Shown here: in pieces, positions 25,011 through 36,802 of the stretch
Layout: each line of letters begins with the position of its first letter
Position numbering within the stretch: the first letter of the stretch is position 1
Program-made: the position numbers and the translations under genes
The notes under the pieces: generated by a model
The model's database searches: none
Seen by the model: the letters and a program-made list of their open reading frames with translations, nothing else
Told to the model about the DNA's origin: nothing
Assembly (NCBI GenBank): GCA_036365515.1
Contig: CM070874.1
Location: 98,252,442 to 98,316,441 of the forward strand
Direction of reading: 5' to 3'
Length of the DNA: 64,000 nt
From: Torymus aiolomorphi
Taxonomy: Eukaryota > Arthropoda > Insecta > Hymenoptera > Torymidae

Positions 25011-25246
25011 AGACCATCTGTACAATAGCGAAAGTAGCAGATGCCCAAAAAACCAGCTCTCTACGCCGGGCCGAAAGAAAAAACAGTCGGTAATATCGAC
25101 CGAGCTACCCAAAGCGGCCGACAGAGGCACTACTATCGAGCGGGCCGAAAGAAAAACTAACACTCAAACACAGCTAGCAGACGACAACGCAATTTTATCA
25201 ATTATTTAACAATTACAGAACGTACTTTCGGCCGGGGAGTAAGAAA

Positions 25247-25380
25247 AATAGTATACAATACTTGGGCCGGAAATTGGATGCCCTGGCCGTGCGTTATGAC
25301 GCCCTCGGCTTCGCCTCGGGCGTCATACCACGCACGGCCCGGAAATCCAATTTCCGGCCCACGTATCGTAATATACTATT
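25247..25380. repeat. Long GC-rich hairpin with the same tip sequence
   Basis: The outer arms AATAGTATACAATAC / GTATCGTAATATACTATT surround a long stem (GGGCCGGAAATTGGAT, then CCGTGCGT and ATGACGCCC with their inverses). The tip holds CTCGGCTTCGCCTCGG (25304-25319). It abuts the right end of the TIR element. Its outer arms match those of the hairpin at 25597-25708. Confidence 0.8.
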
Positions 25381-25472
25381 TATGATATATATTCAATATT
25401 CTAGATTCAATAATAACCATATTCTATATCAGGTATTCTATTATTTAAATAACGTTTTATTAATTTTTTTCA

Positions 25473-25495
25473 GGGTGGGGGGCTGCCCCCCACCC
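25473..25495. repeat. Perfect G/C-tract hairpin
   Basis: GGGTGGGGGGC and GCCCCCCACCC flank a single T, with further C-rich tracts up to 25525. On the minus strand the C-tracts become G-tracts, which could also form a quadruplex. Confidence 0.8.
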
Positions 25496-25596
25496 CCCTC
25501 CACCCCACACTTCTCCCACCCCACTTCCAACTATCATTATAAATATGCACAAATAAATAAAATAAGAATATGGCGGATTTATGTCACACGAGCTAT

Positions 25597-25708
25597 AAAA
25601 TAGTATACGATACTCGTGACTTAAGTGGCTCATTATTACACGGCGTTTAAACTCACACCGTGCAATAATGGGTCACTTAAGTCACACGTATCGTAATATA
25701 CTATTTTT
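25597..25708. repeat. 112-bp hairpin, AATAGTATAC arms with GTGACTTAAGTG stem
   Basis: Arms AAAATAGTATACGATAC / GTATCGTAATATACTATTTT enclose GTGACTTAAGTG, CATTATT and CACGG with their inverses. Pairing is nearly complete apart from a short tip. It combines the outer arms of the hairpin at 25247-25380 with the inner words of the cluster at 24077-24174. Confidence 0.8.
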
Positions 25709-28700
25709 GTACTGTATGCTTATGCACGTGCGAGTAAGCATGAACGAATGCATGTAAAATTGCGTTATAACAGTTTTCCTATTCAATTTTTTTCAAAATA
25801 AATTTAAATTTCGTTAGACGCACTGGGAATTAGTTCAAGAAAATGTGTGTAGAAAAAAGAGCAATACTCAGACTAGACCTATTTACTGTTGTTTATGTGT
25901 GTCATGAAAAAATGATGATTTTTTAGACGAGGGGCGCATCGACATCACGTTTTTTAGACGACCACAATTCAATTGCTATAAGTGAGACACTTATGATCAA
26001 GATCACATATTGTTGCCCTTTTCAAGATGAACAATTTACGACCCTGAAAGTTATAAAAACAAAAAATTTTTTTTATAACGGACAAATAGAATTAAATTTC
26101 AATTTTTATAAAAACGCAGCGTCGTGGAGATAATGCTCTACATATTTTTGTTAATTAGTTGGCACATCGTATTGGATCACATTTTCCGAAAACTTAACAA
26201 GGGATGATAGCCTAAAAAAATTGGTAGGTCATTTAGCAAAGAGTTTTTTTTAATGACGTTTAAAAGTTAAAAATTGTCTCCAGTACGCGGAGGAAATATC
26301 TAAATTTAGACCTTTTCCGATGGCCCTTCAGCTTATCCTTGTTTAAAAGTGAGTTCTATGTAGTGGAATATGTTACTGGAAGTGGATTTTATAAATATTT
26401 GCTTCACTCAGATAGCTAAATATCTCAGAACCATAGATATGTTACAGTACTGTAAAAGTTAAAAGTTTTAGAGAATTGCTCATATAGTGAAAAAATGAAA
26501 TTTTCTAATTATCTTTTATGTATTGTAATGTCACAAATCTATTAACATATATTAGTTATTTTAAATTACGTAAAAATGCTTTTATTGAGATTCCATGCTA
26601 TTTACAACCTGCCTAAATCACTAAACCTCTATGGCCAACAGTGGAGACTGTTTTACTCAAAATATAAATTCCATAAAAAGATAGTCATGTCGCAAAAGCT
26701 TTTCGTTTGAAAATTTCAAAAGAAATTACAAGTGCAACTCAGGGTACGCATTTTAAAGCTTAATATTTTAGCTAATGTTTCTCCTATTAACAGAGTAAAT
26801 AGAATTTTGTGTTAAAACGATATAGTTGAAAGTAACTCGTAAAAGTTCAAGCAAGCTCCTGAAAAATCGGTAATAAAGTTTTTGTCGCCAGTACTATACA
26901 AAAAGTAGTCGTAAAGATTGCTTAATGGTGGGGAAAAGAACAATAGTGTAAGGGATTACCACACTACTTGCACTTCATGAATCACGTAAATTTATCGCAT
27001 CTTATTCTTCTGCTAAATTATTTTTTCTATCTATATACAACTAAGATAAACCAAATTTAGATATAAAAATAACACACCAAACGACTATTACCTATATATT
27101 AACGAATATTCTGATTCTGAACGTATTAAAAAATGCATTGAATATATTATAGTATGGAAAAAAATACAAAAAGAAATATATTCTAGTTAATCTAAGCAAA
27201 ATTTGCTATAGTAAAGTCAGTATACTTCATTTATAAAATTTGCCAATGTTATATTGTTAACTATTAAATCAGTAATTGATGAAACATTGTGCCTTTACTA
27301 ATTGGATAATTCATTGATTATCAAAGATTGAATAAAAGCTATTCATTCGTCTAAAGCAATTACTCAGTTATGGCTCAACGAGAGCGTCGTCGCGCTCTTT
27401 TAAATGGCTTTGCATAATGCTCTGTACTCGGCATTGTGAACTTGTAATCGGCTTCTGGTAACCTTGCTTCTTCACCTTGTCACGGCGTCTAATCAACACA
27501 CGCGCCACAGCTTAACCTGTTTCCATTTTCTCGCGTTTCGGTGTCAGTGTTAATCAGCAGGCACGCGATGTAGTTATTTTATCGTCGTTAGGAGAAAAAA
27601 AAAGTACCCATGCGCCGCTTCCTCGCTGACGTACGTATATCGGTGGAGCGAAGCCCTACGATAGAGTTATGTCGGTGTTTAACCTAAGAACACGCGGCAA
27701 TGACTTCAATACTGCACACGAATCTAAAAGCTAAATGCTCAATTAGTCTAATTCCCTTTTACCGAAGGTTATGCGGATAAATCTATCCATAATTATTCTA
27801 AATTAACAGTAATGCAATTAATGTTAGATAAAAGTAATTACCTACTTTGACCAGAAATTAAGTATGTATATGAAATCTAACAATGTTGTGGAGACTTGCG
27901 CGTAAAACTTGAAGAATAAGGTTTTCTTCTTTCGGACTAATGAAAGATTCTATAAGGATTTTAGAAGATGAATTAATATACGAATATTACAAAATTTAAT
28001 GTTATGTATCAAAAATCTTGATCATGCTTAAAAATAATTAAATTATATCTCATTATTGAAATATGCTAAGTATAAGAAGAATTATTAAAAGGGAAAATTA
28101 TAGCTTACGAAAGTAGTAGTAGCAAAACGGAGAACTTCTATCCGCTTTGCGTAGAAATGGAAGAGCACCATTTCCGAGTTTCATTTTAAGAAACTGCACT
28201 TACTTGCAGAAACTAATTTCTGCTGAAAAATGACGCGATGATAAACGAGCATGGAAACGAGAACGCTCAAAGTGCGCGTAACATCTGACTATTCGAGCTG
28301 GAGTAACGTACAAAGTGCTCGGGCGCGAATTTCACCCAGTGCAAATACTCAAGAAAATATGAAGCCCGCGGAAAATGGAAGTTCATCCATACGAAACAAA
28401 TGCTTTGGTCGGGTCTTCGTTACCCAAAGAGAGAAAAAGAAAAATCGATATCTCCTCGAGATCCAAAAGTTTTTGCAGCGAGCGCGTATTCATAAGTAAG
28501 TGTACGAATCGGGTCACGCAGCAGCGCATTATGGAGTGGTTGGCGAAATTGGCAAAATTCCGCATCCGCGAAAGAGATGAGAATCGCCTAGTATGAATAT
28601 CAGGACTGTGCTTTATAATGATGCGCAAGTGGTTCTCTCATTCGCCGACATTACGAGCCAGTTATGTTTTTATTATATTATAGCTTCATCTTCGGAACAC

Positions 28701-30166
28701 AATATTTCTCCGAACATATTATCTTTTTATTATTGTGTGATAAAGAGACATATTTTATTTTCGGCTGATTTTTCTTTCTCGTACTATCTATGTATTCGAG
28801 TATTTTATTTTTTAACACAATTTCGTTATATCACAAATTGCTGAAAAAAGAATTGTGACCTAGATTTATAGTATAGTTCGAACAAATCGAAATAAATAAC
28901 TGATGCTTATCATGTGTTCATTTAACCGCAAAATTCAATTCTGGAATAATAGTATTGTCGATCAGTAAAAGAGAAATGAAATATGAGTATACACCAGCGA
29001 TGGACGAAGCTCTATTAAAAAACGCGATGAGGTAACGGTATCTGATATGACGAAAATAAAAAAAGACCACTCTCAATTTACATTTGCAAAAATGTAGTAA
29101 TTTAAATCATCTCCGTAATGAGAAAACGTTGTTTATCCATTTTCAACATTTTCAAAGACGTATATATTGAAATCGTAAATACGATCCTGTCGTTCTCGCC
29201 CTCGTGAGCTTGATCTCCCGCAACAACGGCACGCTTAACGCCCCAACGCACAGCGAATATATTAATTCGATCCAGAATTCATCACGCAGAATCCATCAGC
29301 CAGCGTCGCTCCGTCGACGATGACGACTCGCGCTATCCTCGCTCCGTGCGCGAAATGCGACAACTCGAGGAGGACGCAGGGAGTGAGCCCCGAAGAGGCG
29401 TGCAGCGAATTCAATTGGAAAATCCCTCGGCCTCTACTTTGGGCTACATGCACATGGGAGCGAGGCAAGGCTTTATTACGAGAGAGCGCGCGCGCCCGAT
29501 CGGAAATCGATCATCCCGAAAATACTCTGCTGCCTCTCACTTCCTCTCTCTCCCTCTCTCTTTATCTCCTCTCGTGCTTCGGCCTTAATATTCGAGATTA
29601 TCAGCGGAGCGCTCGCGCGCATCCCTTAGCCCTGGAATTTTCTACCGTGCGCGCGCTCGCGCGGAGAAGAGAGCCTAGGAGGATTCTCCGCTGCGGCACT
29701 AGCTCGAAAATCCCTGAGATTCGGAGCGTGCAGCAGCAGCTTTGCGTTTTGCGGAGGGCGAGGGGGGAGGGGGAAGAGAGGAGTGTAGTGATGTGCAGAC
29801 GGGGAATTATTCGTTCGATTCAGGAGCTGTGCGAGTAAGCGGAACATTTTGATGAGTTCGGAGAGATGGCGATATTGCACTGCGTGAGTCAATTGTAAAT
29901 GATATATATAATAAAGTTATCGACATCGATATTCGACCATTTCAATGACTGAAAATTTTAAAAGCAATTTTTATGCTTTTATTTAACGGTGAGAATACGG
30001 TAACCTATATTTTATGATGGAACATTTTCGATTTATTCAGATCGTAAAGCTGAATGCCAATGTATGAGGAGAAAATGAAAGAAAAGTTTACGAACAAAAA
30101 GCTCCAATAAGACACACAGTTCACGTACGCAAAAAATGTAATACTATTTTCTATTGTTTGTTATTT
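25709..30166. other. Non-coding background with islands at 27.4 and 29.2 kb
   Basis: From 25709 to 27360 the DNA is AT-rich with no element ends I can pair. A CpG-rich island lies at 27360-27700, a moderate one at 28230-28600, and a strong one at 29180-29880 with overlapping frames on both strands (for example 29320-29838, plus). These frames are rich in Arg, Ser and Ala as expected from composition, with no domain. The 27.7-28.2, 28.6-29.2 and 29.9-30.2 kb stretches are AT-rich and empty. Confidence 0.5.
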
Positions 30167-30174
30167 GAGGTCAG

Positions 30175-30583
30175 GGGGGTCCAGAGTTTTGACGATTCAC
30201 TATAAAATTGAAGTCAACTATATACGTTTTTCAGTCGACATATGATAATGCAGATTGTTCTTAATTTCGAAATTCTAAATTACGAAAATCATATTTTGGA
30301 ATGTAACAGTTCACCGAAACATTGAATTTCATTAATACGATCTCAAAGCAAATATAGCCTGTTTCTAATGATTTATTTCGAAATGTCTATATTGTACCCC
30401 TATTAAAATTCTATTAATGAAATTCGATGTTTTGGATAGTAGGTGGAGTGTTAGATTCATAAATATGATTTTCGTAATTTAGAACTTCGAAATTAAGAAC
30501 AATCTGCATTATCATATGTCGAACTGAAAAACGGCTATAGTTGACTTCAATTTTATAATGAATCGTCGAAACTCTGGACCCCC
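30175..30583. mobile_element. 409-bp foldback element with 8-bp target duplication
   Basis: Arms start GGGGGGTCCAGAGTTTTGAC and end with the inverse GTCGAAACTCTGGACCCCC. The 8-bp word TGAGGTCA stands directly outside both ends (30167-30174, 30584-30591). An 8-bp duplication occurs in hAT, P and Merlin-type elements. Arms of about 130 bp are about 90% alike by eye, with a 140-bp spacer. No protein. Confidence 0.85.
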
Positions 30584-30591
30584 TGAGGTCA

Positions 30592-31115
30592 AATATTGAG
30601 TATACTTTTTGCAATGACTTTCAATAATTTAAAGGTATTTTCTAATGTAGAATTAAAATTACGTCCCATGTATGCACACGATTCTACAAGATCATCAATA
30701 TTTTAAAATGAAATCTCATTTGAAACATCATTTTACTAGAATTGTAAAGCAGATGGGAGTACGCAGAAGATTACCAGAAAAGGTAAAGATGGTAGTTTCT
30801 CTGTAAGAATAACGCGGTTACGCTGATTTATGAAGATGTATACAAAGTGAAGCGGTAAAATTTTAATCTTTATAGGGTATAAAAGCCGCATGAATGGATT
30901 TACTACGACGCTTTGGAAACACGTCGGAAAATTCTTTTCATACATTTTTACGATTTCTTAAAAATTTTAATATATGAAATGTTATTTTGTATAATTATAA
31001 TATTGATTCGCGAAATAAAAAATTATTTATATTAAACTCTTAAGAATTTGGCACATGCAAATAAAAATATTCTTACGATGATAAATGTTCGAACATATTA
31101 ATCAGATTAATAACT
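30592..31115. other. AT-rich stretch without recognisable content
   Basis: AT-rich, with one 69-codon minus-strand frame (30736-30945) lacking recognisable features. Nothing else seen before the LINE remnant. Confidence 0.5.
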
Positions 31116-32040
31116 TTGCTCAGTCACTTTAATATTGTGAATGGATATTCGTATAAGAGACAACAAATATTGTTCTTACTTTTTATAAATGATTTGCCTG
31201 ATTATATAAGATTTTCGAAAATACTTATTTATGCCGACGATGTAAAAATTTTTAATGAAATTAAATCCTCCTTAGATGCATCAAATTTGCAGAAGGATCT
31301 AAACTCACTAATTGATTGGGGAGCTGCAAATAAAATACAATTGAACATTGTCAAATGTAAATCTATGCATTTCTCTAGGGCACACTCTTTCCTAAAATTT
31401 ATTTATAAAATCAATGATGTTAATTTGGACAACGTTAATATTGTAAAAGATTTAGGAGTTCTGATTGACAACAAACTAATATAATATTTGTAGAACATTC
31501 TAAACTTACTGTAAACAAAGCTTACAGAATGTTAGGCTTTATCTGCAGAATAGCTAAAGAGTTTAATAATGTAGAGACTATTAAATATTTATACTCGTCA
31601 TTAGTATCTCCATCCCAAATTATGCATCTCCTATATGGACTCTTCATGTTAAATATTTAATCCGAATGCTTGAACAAGTTATAGACAAATTTTTAATACC
31701 GTTCCATAAATTTAATCATGAATATGCGCCACTGTATAAAGAATTTAGACTCAATAATACATTAATCAGCACAGATAATGACATTTTAGCTTTCAGCATG
31801 CTAATAAAACTTAGGAATGCCATGAAATATATTGGAGATCGACTTGTAATAAACTCGGGTCAGTACAATCTTAGACAACCACCTACGTTCTTTCTGTTAT
31901 GCAATATACATAACATAATGCCTTCATACCTAGAGGTATTTCTACATGGAATAAACTCCCATGCGAAATAAAAGATTGTGTTGATAATCAATTTCTATTC
32001 AAGAAATCAGTTAAAGAATATTGTTTTAATGCCGATGAAT
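31116..32040 (+). pseudogene. Reverse transcriptase fragment with frameshifts
   Basis: The first readable block (31116-31484) has LFLLFINDLPD, then YADDVKIF, the RT catalytic motif C, and the downstream NKIQLNIVKCKSMHFSR block common in Jockey-like enzymes. Reading resumes in other frames with KAYRMLGFICRIAKEF (about 31515-31565), YASPIW and VIDKFLIPFH (31620-31700), and TWNKLPCEIKD (about 31945-31977). There are at least three frameshifts or stops, at about 31484, 31610 and 31930. RT motifs before the INDLP block are absent, so the copy is dead. Clade placement is from motif style only. Confidence 0.8.
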
Positions 32041-32044
32041 TGTA

Positions 32045-32249
32045 CACTGAGAGAACAGTTTTGGAAAAATTACTATACTTTACAGTAAATTTTACAATAA
32101 AGTATAGTAAATTTTCCTATATTTCTGGTAAAATTTCTTATAAAATGTGGTAAATTTTTGGATTTTTACAGTCTGTGGTCGCGTTCCCTGCACAAGATGG
32201 TAATTTTTATTGAACGTTTAGTACTTTCTCCTGTACTTTTTTTTCAGTG
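32045..32249. mobile_element. 205-bp TA-flanked MITE inside the LINE
   Basis: The ends are CACTGAGAGAACAGT and, inverted on the right, CACTGAAAAAAAAGTACAG. TA flanks both (32043-32044, 32250-32251). The interior is built from repeated GTAAATTTT-like words and holds an ACTATACTTT hairpin. It splits the 3' part of the LINE, so it is younger than the LINE insertion. Confidence 0.7.
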
Positions 32250-32407
32250 TAATGTTATAATATTATACTTTTTCTTAATGTTTCCAAACTATTATGTTAT
32301 GTTAGAAACCACAATGTATCTTAAGACCAGTTATTATATTAAATAAATACAAATACAAATACGAATATACAATTACAATATAACTATTAGCATAAAGCCG
32401 AATGTTG

Positions 32408-32760
32408 GCAGCCGTGGCTAGTTGGTATGGAATAGGACTATATCCGACTCGTCAATCGGCAATTCTCGTTCAAACTCGTGTCCCATCATTTTCCATTTCA
32501 AAAAATTACTATGGCTCACTCGGGACATTACCAATAAGTAGATATATATTGATTGTATCTATTGAAATTAAGTCATCAATACCTACTCAATGGAAGCTCA
32601 AGAAATCTCCAGGCCATTTGTATGGAAAAGATACTCGCGGAAGCTACAGCTCGATCAAAGTAAGGCTTTTAACGTCCGAAGAAGAGAGTCGCGGTGAAAA
32701 TAAGAAACTTATGGGAGGTTCTGAAGTACATTAAACTTACGAGGGGGACCTCTTGATGGC
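32408..32760 (+). mobile_element. Possible tRNA-derived SINE
   Basis: TGGCTAGTTGG at 32415 matches an A box and CGTTCAAACTC at 32467 a B box, at tRNA-like spacing. Between them CCGA and TCGG could form an anticodon stem around CTCGTCAA, a loop one base too long. The body that follows shows no end I can define. A degraded tRNA pseudogene is the alternative. Confidence 0.35.
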
Positions 32761-34924
32761 AGCTAAAAAACTTCGTATTAAACGTCTACTGATTCTTCGA
32801 GCCTAAAATGGTTCAGTGTTATTGCGAAAGCTACAATCACGATAAATTATTTGAGAATAACAAATTGTTTACGATTAATTTAATTTTATTATAGCAAATT
32901 AAATATAAACATGTGCATATAGTTTACATGTTTTTTAATAACTTATTGTGCTCTGTTATTCACGATGATCATTAATGATTTATAAATTTATTAATAATAT
33001 ATTAAATATAATAGCAACATGGCTGTTTGATAACATATGCAACTTCCCATCTGTAATATAAACCCCGCTTTTAGTTCGTAATTGTGACTAAACAATTGCA
33101 ATCATTTTTTGTTCTTTGAATCGAGACTATGAATAACTTAACGACTACGTAAATTTAATGAACTTGCATCGTTTCGATATTATATTATCTAAATTGAAAA
33201 TGTCATTAATACTGAAATTTAATTATTAATTAATTTAATGCATAAATTATTTCCTGCTCGTACAGTTACTGCAATTAAAGCAACCTCGCCTTTATTTGTG
33301 CACCTTAACCTATGCGAGAATAATTCTTTTACCAGTGTCAAACCTCGTTGTCACACCTTCCACCCTACAAACAAGGGCTTCGAGCGTATAAACCACCGCC
33401 GAAAAAAATTCAACCCCCAAATCCCGCTATAAATAGACGTCGCGCGCGCGGCGATAGCGGCTTTTGATAGTCAAATTAGCTGGTACTCGCGAATCCCCTC
33501 GGAATCGGCGCGAGACTCTCGTCGTCGCTCTCGAAAACCTCCCCCGAAGAAAAGCGAGACCTCGTCACCGCACACTCAACTGCGGGCATCCGGCTCACTT
33601 CTCAAAGGAGCAACTGTATTGACTGGCATTGCCTTCTCCTCTCGTGCACGCACTCCAGTCTGTTTCCGCAGGAGGCAGCCGCGCCAAAAGAACGGATTAC
33701 GGGGTAAACGGCTCGCAGGGTTAATTGGCGTAATCCTGGCCCTTTGTCTAATGCTTCCTAAGGGACAAAGCGACTCGCGCGCGCGCGCTCGCTCCGGGCT
33801 GTTTCCCTCGCTCTATCCCTTGCTCTTGCGAGCGCAGCGGTAGCAAATAAGTCGAGCGCATGCACGTATAGTTGATTGTACTACGCGTACCGTGCAGCGC
33901 GTTTTTGCCATGTGCGTATTACGTATATATACGCGCGGTGCAGCTTTTTGTTTCGGACGCAGGAATTGTGTAATAGAGGGAGAGCCGCGGGTTGTCAGCC
34001 GTGTACGCGCTAGCAGTCTGGTATTTCGACTTTGGTCGTATTGGAAATTCGCATTTTCTGCGTAGCCGGATTTTCGTACATGGAATGCGGCTTGCTTTTG
34101 CAGCTGCACACGATGCACGCGTAAAGAGAGAATAAGAGAGTTAGATGCTCGTCTTGGTTCTTTTCATAGTTGCTAATGAATGTAAGCGCTAAAATTAAGA
34201 ACGCAAGATATAAAGCGAGCGCAGCGTACTTGACGAGGAAGCGCATCAGAAAAAGGAGGGCATCGGCATCCTGAGCCAGTCGTTATCAGGGTCCCGTTGA
34301 GGCTACACTTCGATGTCGAATTATTATTGTTGCTCACATCCGATTATAACTTTAATAAATGTTTAATGTTCTTATACAAGCCACTCTCTTTATTTCTTGA
34401 AACCTGACAAGAGAATTATTGTAACTAAAAAGATAGAGAGCCTTACACTAATGTATATTTTAAACAATGAAATCAAAAATTCAAGTGTTCAAGTGATATT
34501 GTAAATCAGATAGGAGTACGAATGTACGTGAAAAGATATATTTAATTGAAAAATGTTATTATTATTATTCATAGAAGTGAAAGGCTCAGAAATAAATATA
34601 TTCATTGGTTAAAATTCGTTTATATTTCTTAGCAATGTTAGATTTTACCTATTTTAGAGCTATCGTATAGCCACATCCAAATTTTCAAACTTTTATTTGA
34701 TGTGTTTAAAAAGTTAATGGCTTATTTGATTAATAATAAATTCCAAGTAATCTTTTGTTGGAACATCTGCTTTAAAGGTTATCTACTGGCGCACTTACGT
34801 CGCTTATATCAGTAATATAGTAGCACTAATCCCTTGATAAGGAATGTAAATTAACTGCGGTTTCGCAGTAAATTCGTTTGTTCAAAAATATTTAGAATCA
34901 AATTAATCCACCAATGTTTATCAT
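32761..34924. other. AT-rich DNA and one CpG-rich island
   Basis: A CpG-rich island spans about 33230-34300. It contains TATAAATA at 33428 followed by GC-rich sequence, but no supporting initiator at the usual distance. The 74-codon frame at 33619-33843 has a short hydrophobic run, probably by chance. AT-rich DNA on both sides (32761-33230, 34300-34924) is empty. Confidence 0.5.
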
Positions 34925-34928
34925 TTAA

Positions 34929-35668
34929 GGGGGCAAGCCTGGGTTAAAACCTGTAAAAATAGACTCACTTCAAATCAATGTGAAAACATTTTATTTTTTA
35001 TAAACATTAAAAGCAATGTAACCTCTTGAAATTATATATAAGAATGAACATTTTAAGCCATCCTAGATTTTTTTATTTATTTATTTATTTTTTGACAATA
35101 TAATAATAATCATATAAACAATAAGATTATTTATTTTAGATTTTATGTGTTCACGTAGACTGATTTTTAAACCGCTTGACCAAATGAGCTGAAATTTGGT
35201 ACACAACTTTCTGATACATATTTCCACAAATTGAGCGAAGCAGATTTTTGATAAGTTCAATATTTTTTATCATGATAAACAAAAAGTGAGATTTTTTAAT
35301 TGTTATTAACATTTTTCCACCTGTTGCTCTATGTAGCAACTGTTAATCACATGATTTTGAAAATCTGCTTCGCTCATTTTGTAGAAATATGTATCAGAAA
35401 GTTGTGTACCAAATTTCAGCTCATTTGGTCAAGCGGTTCAAAAATTAGTCTACGAGAACACATAAAATCTAAAATAAATAATGTTATTGTTTATGTGATT
35501 ATTATTATATTGTCAAAAAATAAAAAAGTCTAGGAGGGCTTAAAATGTTCATTTTTATATATAATTTGAAGAGGTTACATTGTTTTTAATATTTATAAAA
35601 AAAAAAAAGATTTTCACATTGATTTGAAATGAGTCTATTTTTACAGGGTTTAACCCAGGCTTGCCCCC
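34929..35668. mobile_element. 740-bp foldback element, TTAA target duplication
   Basis: Long arms of about 350 bp start GGGGGCAAGCCTGGGTTAAA and end with the inverse TTTAACCCAGGCTTGCCCCC. TTAA stands outside both (34925-34928, 35669-35672). TTAA duplications are made by piggyBac and Kolobok elements; the G-rich end fits Kolobok better than the usual piggyBac CCC start, but this is inference. Arms contain AAATTTCAGCTCATTTGGTC and its inverse. No transposase. Confidence 0.85.
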
Positions 35669-35672
35669 TTAA

Positions 35673-36102
35673 TATTGTTCATGTTGGCAAATAAAATGAT
35701 TGGATTATTTTCGAGCAAGCGAAACTGTTAATTCAAAAAGCTTTACTAAAAATTACGTTGGATATAGATATACTTAAAAGAATTAAATCAATTATTATGA
35801 AATTTCATTAACTGAATTTTATTTCCTACAGGAAAAGCCGATTTAGTAGAGGCAAACTTTGCAACTTTCATTAAAAATTGCGCGGCTAAAATCTGATTAT
35901 ATAGCTTTGTTTGCACTCGATAACGGTAAACCTGTATTATTCAGTAAACCAAACCATCGTATTATCGGAATAAATTATGTGATTTTACGTGAAAACAGGT
36001 AATACATTAAATATTGTCCAGATTAATCTGTTCGAAATTGAAGTACACTAAGGAATAATTAAACATTTATTATTTTATTATTAATGCATTACATATATGA
36101 GG
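35673..36102. other. AT-rich gap between two elements
   Basis: AT-rich, no recognisable feature. Confidence 0.5.
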
Positions 36103-36802
36103 AAATCTACGCGGAAAATCCACTTACGCATCTACAAAAGTGGGTAAAAATGGTTTTCGAGCACACCTTCTGGATCTGGTTTGTCTTACTCGTTTTATCA
36201 CATAGTCATAATACACCCAGAGAAAATTCTTCTAACCGTTTCTATAAAAGTACCAGAGTGTATGATGCAATAATGGCACAAAATAAAATATAGTAATCGT
36301 TGTAAGTCAAAATGGAAAATAGTAAATGGCTATGGAAAATAGTAAATGACGCATATTTTTAACTACATTATGTTACGAGTGAGCTCTCGCAACTTTTAAT
36401 CGGCGTCATATTGTAATCGAACGCCTTGTTTATTTCGTTCTTTCATATTCGTACGTGTATCCACATTTAACAATTTATAAATTACAATACAAATGCCATA
36501 AATTTTCTGCAAATATTACTATAAAATCTTGTTCTTTTAAAGTTTAGAAACTTACCATAACAAATCGCGTTCATAACTAAAATCTTATAGTTATCTTTTA
36601 AATATTATAGTGTAGGCTTCCGAAAAACACTGTAAATTTACCAAGATTTCTATTTACTATGTCAAATAGTTATTTCTACCGTACGTTTTTCTCCTATATT
36701 ATGTGATACAAAAAGTAGGAAAAAGCAGGCCCGAAAGATGTGCCTTGAAAAAAATTTTCACCCACTTTTGTGAATGCGTACGTGGATTTTCCGCGTAGAT
36801 TT
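36103..36802. mobile_element. 700-bp element with 60-bp terminal inverted repeats
   Basis: The left end AAATCTACGCGGAAAATCCAC continues through ACAAAAGTGGGT; the right end (about 36740-36802) is its inverse with a few changes. The interior is AT-rich and has only short frames (36084-36293), which read into the repeat and are not a gene. No convincing target duplication was found. Non-autonomous DNA transposon by structure. Confidence 0.75.

Larger units (their letters stand above)
24508..25250. mobile_element. TIR element, GAAAGTACGT family, copy 1
   Basis: Inverted ends of about 30 bp: TTTTTCTTACTCGCCCACCC then GAAAGTACGT on the left, and the matching inverse on the right (25219-25250). The left end continues into a perfect 20-bp palindrome, CCGAAAGTACGTACTTTCGG (24529-24548). 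Inside are a 151-bp tandem duplication and a GATGCCCGCC hairpin. A second member with closely similar ends and the same type of internal hairpin is at 42092-43062. No coding capacity seen. Confidence 0.7.
31116..32362 (+). mobile_element. 5'-truncated, decayed LINE (Jockey/CR1-like)
   Basis: A reverse transcriptase remnant is followed by a 3' tail made of repeated AAATAC units (about 32340-32362), typical of non-LTR retroposons. The first half of the protein, with the endonuclease and early RT motifs, is missing. The 3' region is interrupted by a TA-flanked MITE at 32045-32249. A tRNA-like SINE candidate begins about 50 bp downstream. Confidence 0.8.

Noticed and set aside
33428..33435. TATAAATA as a core promoter
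   Set aside because: A possible initiator lies too far away (about 44 bp) and no gene follows.
33619..33843. 74-codon frame with a signal-peptide-like hydrophobic run
   Set aside because: The rest is Arg/Ser-rich composition, there are no conserved features, and overlapping frames are open as well.
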